The notes under the pieces are model-generated. The model saw only the letters and a program-made list of their open reading frames with translations. It did no database searches and was not told the DNA's origin. From Sphingomonas sp. S-NIH.Pt15_0812 (lineage in GTDB: Bacteria; Pseudomonadota; Alphaproteobacteria; Sphingomonadales; Sphingomonadaceae), in the NCBI RefSeq assembly GCF_003951315.1, contig NZ_QLJH01000003.1, positions 62,001 to 126,000 on the forward strand: DNA of 64,000 nt. Direction: 5' to 3'. Shown here in pieces: positions 58,612 through 64,000 of the stretch (positions are counted from its first letter, which is position 1; each line of letters starts with the position of its first letter). The position numbers and the translations under genes were made by a program.

Positions 58612-59880
58612 TCAGGCCCGAACCGTGGGTACCTCATCGATCCGCGTCGTCCACGCCGGCGACCGCATCTCAGATCGCAGCTTCCATTCCCGCTTGAACC
58701 CCTGAGACGCGGTCACCGCCGTCCACTTTCCGAACTTGCCATTGATCTCGTCCAGCGCACCCATCAGCCGCGCTCGCTTCTCGGTATCGCCCTCGAATAG
58801 CGTCCTGGGTCGCATGTCAGCGGCCACGAGGTCGTCAAGCAGCACGCCAGCCTTGGTGTAGACATAGCCCTCGCGCCACGCTCGCTCTGCGGCCTTGCGT
58901 GCTGCAGCGATCAGCTCGAGGCTGTCGCTGGTCATGGGATGCAATGTTACCGTACGAGATCCGGTATATTGCGGCCGCTCGGGCTTGTTCGAGTTGGTGT
59001 GGAAGAACGCCGTCAGCCGGGATGCGACGAGGCCGTGACTGCGCAGCTTCTCGCCAGCGCGCATCGCATACTCGGTCAACGCTCCCATCAGCCGATCGAA
59101 GGTTAGCACCGGCGTACCAAACGACCGCGTCACAGCCATGCCTCGCCGTTGTGGCGCTACCATCTCCACAGCTGCTGACGGCACCCCACGTAGTTCAGCC
59201 ACCAGCCGCTCCAGCACCACCGTGCCAAGCCCTTTGGCCTGCTTCATCGGCATGTCTCGAAGCTCGCCCGCGGTGGTGATGCCTAGCGCAATCAGCTTGC
59301 GTGCGGTGGCCCCACCGACGCCCCAGATGTCGCCAACCGGGAATGCCCGCATGACGTCATGGCGGACGGCATCGTCGCGAAAGTCGGCCACTCCATCGAA
59401 GCGGCTGTCCTTCTTGGCGGCGGCATTGGCCAGCTTTGCGAGCGTCTTGGTCCCGGCGATGCCGACGCAGGTAGGGATCGTCGTCCACCGCAGAACCTGA
59501 TCCCGCATGGCACGGGCATGAGCGACCAAGTCACGGTCCTCGAAGCCGGTGAGGTCGAGGAAGGTCTCGTCGATCGAGTAGATCTCGACGTCACGGGCGA
59601 ACGCCTCGCAGGCTGCCAGCACCCGGCGCTGCATGTCACCGTAGAGGGTGTAGTTCGACGACAGGACACGGATGCCATGTGCCCGCACCTTGTCGCGCAG
59701 GTGATGGATGGGATCGCCCATCTTGATCCCCAGTGCCTTCGCCTCCTGACTGCGTGCGATCGCGCAGCCGTCGTTGTTCGAAAGGACTATGACCGGTACC
59801 CCGACCAAGCTGGCGTCGAAGGCACGCTCGCAGCTGACGTAGTAGTTGTTGCAGTCAATCAACGCGATCGGCGCGGTCAT
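58612..59880 (-). CDS. umuC: Y-family DNA polymerase V catalytic subunit (UmuC-like)
   Basis: Translesion polymerase, 422 residues, the same length as E. coli UmuC. The palm motifs [17 protein letters not shown] and [13 protein letters not shown] supply the catalytic acidic residues. Others are [32 protein letters not shown], and the helix-hairpin-helix region [14 protein letters not shown]. The start overlaps the umuD stop (ATGA). It is on a mobile-looking island and downstream of a LexA-type operator. Confidence 0.94.
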   Translation of the reverse strand: MTAPIALIDCNNYYVSCERAFDASLVGVPVIVLSNNDGCAIARSQEAKALGIKMGDPIHHLRDKVRAHGIRVLSSNYTLYGDMQRRVLAACEAFARDVEIYSIDETFLDLTGFEDRDLVAHARAMRDQVLRWTTIPTCVGIAGTKTLAKLANAAAKKDSRFDGVADFRDDAVRHDVMRAFPVGDIWGVGGATARKLIALGITTAGELRDMPMKQAKGLGTVVLERLVAELRGVPSAAVEMVAPQRRGMAVTRSFGTPVLTFDRLMGALTEYAMRAGEKLRSHGLVASRLTAFFHTNSNKPERPQYTGSRTVTLHPMTSDSLELIAAARKAAERAWREGYVYTKAGVLLDDLVAADMRPRTLFEGDTEKRARLMGALDEINGKFGKWTAVTASQGFKREWKLRSEMRSPAWTTRIDEVPTVRA

Positions 59881-60353
59881 GCCATCTTGCGGGCGACACC
59901 AACCACCACGCCCCAAATTTGCACGTGCTCGTCGACGAGGATGTCGGCAAAGCCCTCCGCCTCCGGAACCAGCCAGTGGCGGCCCTCGATATAGCGTAGG
60001 CGCTTCAGCGTGCGGTCACCATGAACCAGCGCCACCACGATCATACCCGCCCGCGGCTCCTTGGCACGATTGACGACGATCAGGTCACCATCGTTGATGC
60101 CTACCCCCGACATCGAGCGGCCATCGACCCGCATGATGTAGCTGGCGGCTGGATGCTCAACGAGCCAGGCACCGAGATCGATCGGCTCCTGCATGTCGTC
60201 CTGCGCCGGCGATGGAAATCCAGCGGGCGTGTCGCACAGGAAGAACGGCACCTCGCGCGGTACCAGTTCGAACGGCACGTCGTGGAGGGTCAGGGTGTCC
60301 ACTTGGCGCCGCGACGATACGATGCTGAGGCGAGGCCTGCTAGGGCGTGTCAT
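59877..60353 (-). CDS. umuD: UmuD-like LexA-family peptidase S24
   Basis: 158 residues from ATG 60353 (or GTG 60359, which would give a GTGA overlap with the upstream ORF). The self-cleavage site is [12 protein letters not shown] (Ala-Gly). The catalytic Ser is in [14 protein letters not shown] and the Lys in [10 protein letters not shown]. No DNA-binding domain, so UmuD rather than LexA. Cleavage by RecA filaments would activate the polymerase. Confidence 0.92.
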   Translation of the reverse strand: MTRPSRPRLSIVSSRRQVDTLTLHDVPFELVPREVPFFLCDTPAGFPSPAQDDMQEPIDLGAWLVEHPAASYIMRVDGRSMSGVGINDGDLIVVNRAKEPRAGMIVVALVHGDRTLKRLRYIEGRHWLVPEAEGFADILVDEHVQIWGVVVGVARKMA

Positions 60354-60355
60354 CG

Positions 60356-60559
60356 TCACAGGATCGCCGGGAGGGGCAGTTGCTGGTTCGGCCCGGTCAG
60401 TACGGCACGGGCATCCTGCGCAGCCCCGACAGCCTGGCGGTATTGGACCGTCCCGAACCGCTCCGCCTCGTCGAACCCTATCGGCGCCCATTCCTCTGAC
60501 GGATAGACGTTTTCGTATATGGCACGGGCGGCCGCGCGCAGTTGCAGATCATGCTGCAT
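60356..60559 (-). CDS. Small hypothetical protein preceding umuD
   Basis: 67 residues, mostly helical and acidic in the middle (ENVYPSEEWAPIGFDEAERFG). It is the first frame after the SOS operator, and its stop is the TGA of the umuD start region, so it looks co-transcribed and coupled with umuDC. No family recognised. Confidence 0.5.
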   Translation of the reverse strand: MQHDLQLRAAARAIYENVYPSEEWAPIGFDEAERFGTVQYRQAVGAAQDARAVLTGPNQQLPLPAIL

Positions 60560-60632
60560 TTGGTCCTCCAGCGATGTCGATCACCGCAGTGCGGCGCGCG
60601 CATAGCTAGGCCGATAGCTGATTGATTCGCAA

Positions 60633-60647
60633 GAACGTTGCTAGAAC
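60633..60647. promoter_or_regulatory. LexA-type SOS operator (GAAC-N7-GAAC)
   Basis: GAAC GTTGCTA GAAC is an exact match to the alphaproteobacterial LexA consensus (GTTC-N7-GTTC on the other strand). It lies 74 bases upstream of the umuD-umuC operon's first ORF and 46 bases before the divergent small gene at 60693, so it may repress both. Seen directly; binding is inferred. Confidence 0.8.
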
Positions 60648-60692
60648 AAAACCGGGATACCATGGGTACATCCGTTCAAACGAGGGACTGAC

Positions 60693-60824
60693 ATGATCGA
60701 TCACGACGACCAACCCGACGTGCAGGTACCGTTTGGGCGCTGGCTGCTCACACAGCGCGATCGCGGTGATCGGTTGAAGGCGCAGGGATGCGATACAAGT
60801 AGAATTTCGAAATCTAATTGCTAG
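60693..60824 (+). CDS. Truncated YozE-like small protein
   Basis: 43 codons with a good GAGGGA site before ATG 60693. The frame VPFGRWLLTQRDRGDRLKAQG resembles the N-terminus of plasmid/phage YozE-like proteins, which normally run to about 70 residues. Here the frame switches to unrelated AT-rich sequence after about 30 codons and stops. The break point coincides with the start of the DUF2971 insert. Confidence 0.45.
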   Translation: MIDHDDQPDVQVPFGRWLLTQRDRGDRLKAQGCDTSRISKSNC

Positions 60825-60833
60825 ATTTCTGGT

Positions 60834-61778
60834 ATGAGCATCTATCGTATTATCAGCTTTTTCGAATTGCTTCAAACCCTTCGATCTGGAAAGCTTAGAG
60901 TTTCGAGCGCAAAGCAGTTCACCGATCCAAATGAAATGATAGGATATTTATTTGCGACGTTAGCAAGCCCTATGTGGACTCCTTATACCCCAGATGGGCT
61001 TCAAAGGGCGCAGAAAGAAGCAGATGCTGTAAGGGAGAGCTGGTATGTTTCCTGCTGGACACGGGTTCGAGACAGTATAGCAATGTGGGAGATTTATTCT
61101 CCACACGAGAACTCCGTTCAAATCGAGGTAGATGAGCATCGAATCAGGGAGATTTTCAACGATCATTTTGCCAAAGCTAAGTGGGTAGAGGCACATGGTA
61201 CGCCACCGAATTGGGATAAGACACTATTCCATCCACCAAAGATTGTAGATTGCCGCTACGAGGATTTAGAAGAGCTAGCTGATAAAATTAAGACGAGAAC
61301 GCGCGAGGCGTATGAGCGCTCGTCCGCTGCATTCGACGGCCGTACGATGGAAGAGGCGTTTCCTGACTTTCAGAAGGTGTACGATGAGATCAACGACGAT
61401 CCAGCGTATGATCATGTAGCTCTTTTCAGTGTAAAAGATGAAGCTTACCGGCACGAGCAGGAAATTCGATTTTGTCTCCATGCAGTGCGACGTAACAATC
61501 TTGACTACCAAGAATGCACTAAGCATCCCATGTTCAGCATGAACGAAGGTCATATATCACCCTCGACGATCGAGCAGTGCGGTGCAAATATTTACGTCGA
61601 TTTCCCAAGGGATATTATTAAACAAATCTGGATTGATGGGAGATGCCCTGATTGGCTTGCAAATCTACAAGCCGAATTACTTTCTGAACTTGGTGTGAAA
61701 GCAACTAAGTCAAAGGCTTATGGTCGGTTTGCGGACAAATACGCCATAGACATATGGTGGGGTCATAACCCGCTTTAA
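60834..61778 (+). CDS. DUF2971-like protein (possible defence cargo)
   Basis: 314 residues. DUF2971-like features: RIISFFELLQTLRSGKLRVSS, AKQFTDPNEM, YVSCWTRVRDSIAMWEIYS and ALFSVKDEAYRHEQEIRFCL. This is the most AT-rich gene in the window, with AAA, GAT and ATA codons unlike its neighbours, indicating recent transfer. It lies directly behind a truncated gene. DUF2971 function is not established; its presence in variable islands suggests a toxin or anti-phage role, which is inference only. Confidence 0.72.
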   Translation: MSIYRIISFFELLQTLRSGKLRVSSAKQFTDPNEMIGYLFATLASPMWTPYTPDGLQRAQKEADAVRESWYVSCWTRVRDSIAMWEIYSPHENSVQIEVDEHRIREIFNDHFAKAKWVEAHGTPPNWDKTLFHPPKIVDCRYEDLEELADKIKTRTREAYERSSAAFDGRTMEEAFPDFQKVYDEINDDPAYDHVALFSVKDEAYRHEQEIRFCLHAVRRNNLDYQECTKHPMFSMNEGHISPSTIEQCGANIYVDFPRDIIKQIWIDGRCPDWLANLQAELLSELGVKATKSKAYGRFADKYAIDIWWGHNPL

Positions 61779-62011
61779 AAAACATCGTGGCGGTCGGCAA
61801 GATCGCATCGCCAATGCCCAACATGCCTACCAGCCCTTCACAAAGAACGGCGATTCTGAAGCAGTTTGCGCACATTTTCGCCAACGGCAGACCGATAGTT
61901 ATGCCTTCGTTGCGATTGATAATGCCGAGAGTGACTGTATGTCTGCCCGACTAATATTCATCGATGTCCGCATTGGTCACAAGTTTACAAGCAAGTTTGC
62001 GTTATTGTTGC

Positions 62012-62455
62012 TCAGCCCAACACCCAGCTAAAATGACCATCCCGCATGACGTGCAGGTCACCCTGGCTGATTACATCCATACCGATGAGCACGTCAAACA
62101 CACCATTGTCAGCCATCTCGGCACCGGAAACTTCCTCAAACCAGAAATAGCCGCGTTCGCCGTTGTCATTGTATATAGCGCCTAGGGAAAAGCGCTGGCG
62201 ATTCCGCGGTGCTACCCCGTGAACGCCGCTCATGTTCGTTTTGCCCCGCGAGCGGATGCCTACTTTCAGTGCTGCGGATCTCGTGAGGCATGTTCCGCTA
62301 GCACCGGTGTCAATGAGACCCTTCAGTTCGGTAACACGTCCTTCTGGAATCCAAGGTGTCGGAGCCACTCCGGGTACGATCATCTGAGCCGGTTGAACGG
62401 CCACAGGAATCAGCATCTGTCGCTGTCCTGTGATCGATCCGCTAATTGTTTTCAC
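62012..62455 (-). CDS. Retropepsin-like aspartic protease
   Basis: 147 residues from GTG 62455. The catalytic motif is GLIDTGASGTCLT; the second half ends FDVLIGMDVISQGDL, the hydrophobic-hydrophobic-G psi-loop of retropepsins. It forms one half of a pepsin and must dimerise. No signal peptide. The start directly abuts the stop of the upstream 82-residue gene, so the two are coupled. Confidence 0.8.
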   Translation of the reverse strand: MKTISGSITGQRQMLIPVAVQPAQMIVPGVAPTPWIPEGRVTELKGLIDTGASGTCLTRSAALKVGIRSRGKTNMSGVHGVAPRNRQRFSLGAIYNDNGERGYFWFEEVSGAEMADNGVFDVLIGMDVISQGDLHVMRDGHFSWVLG

Positions 62456-62704
62456 TTAAGCGCCAGCGACATGGCTGAAATAGCCCAGATCGACCACCTC
62501 ATCCGTCACCTCTTGAATGCTGAATAGATCGTCGTCGTACCGAGCCATTCCCGCCCCTTCTGCGGCGGCCGCATTGCCATGATAGGATACTATCTCACCG
62601 CGCCGCATCAAAGCCCATTGGCCTTTTCGTGATGGAATCAGTGACTGAACAACGCGTTGAAAGGCGTCGAAATTCCCGTCGATCTCTTGCTGAAGGGCGG
62701 TCAT
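62456..62704 (-). CDS. Small partner protein of the retropepsin (DUF5678-like)
   Basis: 82 residues with GGAG 9 bases before the ATG. A short N-terminal helix (EIDGNFDAFQRVVQSLI) is followed by a compact domain with GQWALMRRGEIVSYHGNAA and FSIQEVTDEVVDLGYFSH. This resembles DUF5678-type modules that often sit beside retropepsin genes; the match is by eye. Its TAA is immediately followed by the retropepsin GTG. Confidence 0.65.
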   Translation of the reverse strand: MTALQQEIDGNFDAFQRVVQSLIPSRKGQWALMRRGEIVSYHGNAAAAEGAGMARYDDDLFSIQEVTDEVVDLGYFSHVAGA

Positions 62705-62834
62705 GGGGCGTATCTCCGGGTGGCTTCAAGGGTCGTACCACGCGTTGAATCAAGGCTGCAACGCTAAGAATGCGCTAATCATACGAGCGGTAATTCGGTT
62801 CATCGCAATCAACGCGACGAATGCCTTTTAAGAC

Positions 62835-63239
62835 TCACAACACGAACATAGCCTCGACGATCGCCTGCATTAGCACTCCTCGCGGCACTGGCACGCTCAC
62901 CGACGTGTACCCCTGGTTCTCAGCTCGCCGCTGACCGTACAACCCGATCCACTGCCGCCCATGCTGCCGCCAGGCTCGCTGTAATGCGGGCACCGGTAGC
63001 AAGGCGCACGAAGCGGCTGGCGCATAGGCATAGGCGATGAAGTCGCAGGCCAACGGCTTCTGCACCCAGCCAGGCGTCCGCAGCCGCTCGTTCGACCACC
63101 GCTCCAGCAGCACGTCAGGCCAGTCCTGCAGGCGTATCTTCTCGTCGACCGTATAGGTCCGCCCACAGGACAGCGTCAGCAGCCGGTCGATGCCACCACG
63201 CTGGGCCCAACCGTCATGCTCGACGGCAACGGCCGACAT
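62835..63239 (-). CDS. Plasmid/phage-type protein, possible PD-(D/E)XK fold
   Basis: 134 residues from ATG 63239, but the frame stays open upstream to at least 63370 with protein-like sequence (AAQYGPDWWIPIYRRAFP), so the true start is probably farther up. GIDRLLTLSCGRTYTVDEKIRL holds a D...DEK pattern as in PD-(D/E)XK nucleases, then DWPDVLLERWS and KPLACDFIAYAYAP. Nuclease function is inferred and unproven. Confidence 0.6.
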   Translation of the reverse strand: MSAVAVEHDGWAQRGGIDRLLTLSCGRTYTVDEKIRLQDWPDVLLERWSNERLRTPGWVQKPLACDFIAYAYAPAASCALLPVPALQRAWRQHGRQWIGLYGQRRAENQGYTSVSVPVPRGVLMQAIVEAMFVL

Positions 63240-63414
63240 CAGCGTCGGGAAGGCACGCCGGTAGATCGGGATCCACCAGTCAGGGCCATATTGTGCCGCA
63301 ACGTCGTGGCTGTCCTGGAAGCGGTGGACACGCCGAGCGCCCGCTGTCCTACGAAGCGGGACAGCGGGTGAGCGATGAAGCGGCCGAGGCGTTGCCGGCT
63401 GCGAGGTAGCAAGG

Positions 63415-63825
63415 TTATTCGCGGGTCGTCTCCTGTTCGCGCCAGCGGTAACCGCCCTGGCGATGCTTCAAGGGGCCGGCAGATTGATCGATGCCGTAGG
63501 TCGGGATGTACTGGCGCCCCTCAGCGTCCTCGGCGGCTCCCCACCTCAGCTGCCCCCGTACATAGACCGGGCCGCATCCATCATCGTGCGCCTCGTCGAC
63601 GTCCTCCTCCGGTTCGAAGTCTGGATCGCCGTCGATCTCGTCCAACCGGTCGATCATGCGCGTGACCAGCCGGGACAGTTCGGCGCGCGGCAGGGACGGT
63701 ATTGCGGCGAATAGCCTGGTCACGGATGCGACATCGTTCGGCCGCACCCAGCGGCGACGCCCAGATCGTGGCCAAGGCTGCGGGCGACGGCGACGAGATG
63801 CCCGGGTGGTGGATAGCTGACCCAT
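63415..63825 (-). CDS. Hypothetical plasmid/island protein
   Basis: 136 residues from ATG 63825. A basic N-terminus (RASRRRRPQPWPRSGRRR) precedes LPRAELSRLVTRMIDRLDEIDGD and an acidic stretch FEPEEDVDEAHDDGC. No enzyme motif. It overlaps the stop of the upstream partial gene by one base (TGATG), implying an operon. Confidence 0.6.
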   Translation of the reverse strand: MGQLSTTRASRRRRPQPWPRSGRRRWVRPNDVASVTRLFAAIPSLPRAELSRLVTRMIDRLDEIDGDPDFEPEEDVDEAHDDGCGPVYVRGQLRWGAAEDAEGRQYIPTYGIDQSAGPLKHRQGGYRWREQETTRE

Positions 63826-64000
63826 CACGCCACCTCCCCGAGGCTATGCGCCTCGATCACGCGCCGGATGGCTTCCACCCGGCCGGGGTTGCCGATCAGC
63901 GGACGCATGACAGCGGTCAGGTCGCCGTAATCACACCGGTCGACGACCAGCCAGAGCTTGCGCCCCGATGCGAGAGCGTAGCCGCCGCCGATCTGGACGA
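63825..64000 (-). CDS. Hypothetical protein, C-terminal end only
   Basis: The 5' part lies beyond the window. The visible 57 residues include VQIGGGYALASGRKLWLVVDR and MRPLIGNPGRVEAIRRVIEA, ending LGEVA. No family recognised. Stop-start overlap with the next gene suggests co-transcription. Confidence 0.55.
   Translation of the reverse strand, partial: VQIGGGYALASGRKLWLVVDRCDYGDLTAVMRPLIGNPGRVEAIRRVIEAHSLGEVA

Noticed and set aside
60606..60875. 89-codon minus-strand frame
   Set aside because: Runs through the SOS operator and opposite the 60693 gene; no motif.
61779..62011. Open plus-strand frame after the DUF2971-like gene
   Set aside because: About 75 codons read through without a stop, but there is no start codon near its beginning and no recognisable domain; it could be a gene remnant but cannot be supported.

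Overview
The window is GC-rich chromosomal DNA of an alphaproteobacterium, most likely a sphingomonad (Sphingomonas or a close relative). The support is the TrcR (DUF1013) regulator, the dnaA-rpsT pairing with clustered GANTC sites, the GAAC-N7-GAAC SOS operator, a rhamnose/glucuronate sugar-nucleotide cluster like those used for sphingan-type polysaccharides, and the frequent GTG/TTG starts and stop-start overlaps. Assignments come from reading translated motifs and gene order; no database search was run.

1-16 kb: A B12 uptake operon (btuB-btuF-btuC, minus strand) sits behind a complete cobalamin riboswitch. It is followed by coaD-ispA-xseB, a membrane diguanylate cyclase, clpA, a DUF1192 protein, a quinone oxidoreductase, trcR with its own promoter and leader hairpin, a dienelactone hydrolase, a GST and hisG-hisD.

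16-30 kb: tRNA-Leu(CAA), comM, the conserved rpmH-rnpA-yidD-yidC-engB block, a second GST, dapE, an Smr protein, mltA, a Tim44-like protein, secB, murJ and trpS. Two copies of a roughly 100-bp inverted-repeat element and one palindromic repeat lie between genes.

30-48 kb: dnaA and rpsT with a GANTC-rich region between them, mutM, and an overlapping run ubiE-ubiB-GT-C-like membrane protein-coaBC-dut-small secreted protein. Then come a ThiF/MoeB-type E1, UDP-glucuronate epimerase-galU, wecB, a phosphatase, an FKBP, rpsU, a DUF892 protein, cysS, a 53-residue membrane protein and an M48-PDZ protease.

48-56 kb: rmlC-rmlB-rmlD-rmlA, an RgpF-like protein, ugd and a class II DAHP synthase. With galU and the epimerase, these supply dTDP-rhamnose, UDP-glucose, UDP-glucuronate and UDP-galacturonate for surface polysaccharide.

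56-64 kb: From tRNA-Glu(CTC) onward the character changes to lower GC, orphan genes and broken genes. This looks like a genomic island whose left edge is the tRNA. It carries an SOS-controlled umuDC operon with a LexA-type operator, a decayed SRAP (HMCES/YedK) gene, a DUF2971-like gene, a retropepsin-like protease abutting a small partner gene, and plasmid/phage-type hypotheticals. No integrase is visible before the window ends.
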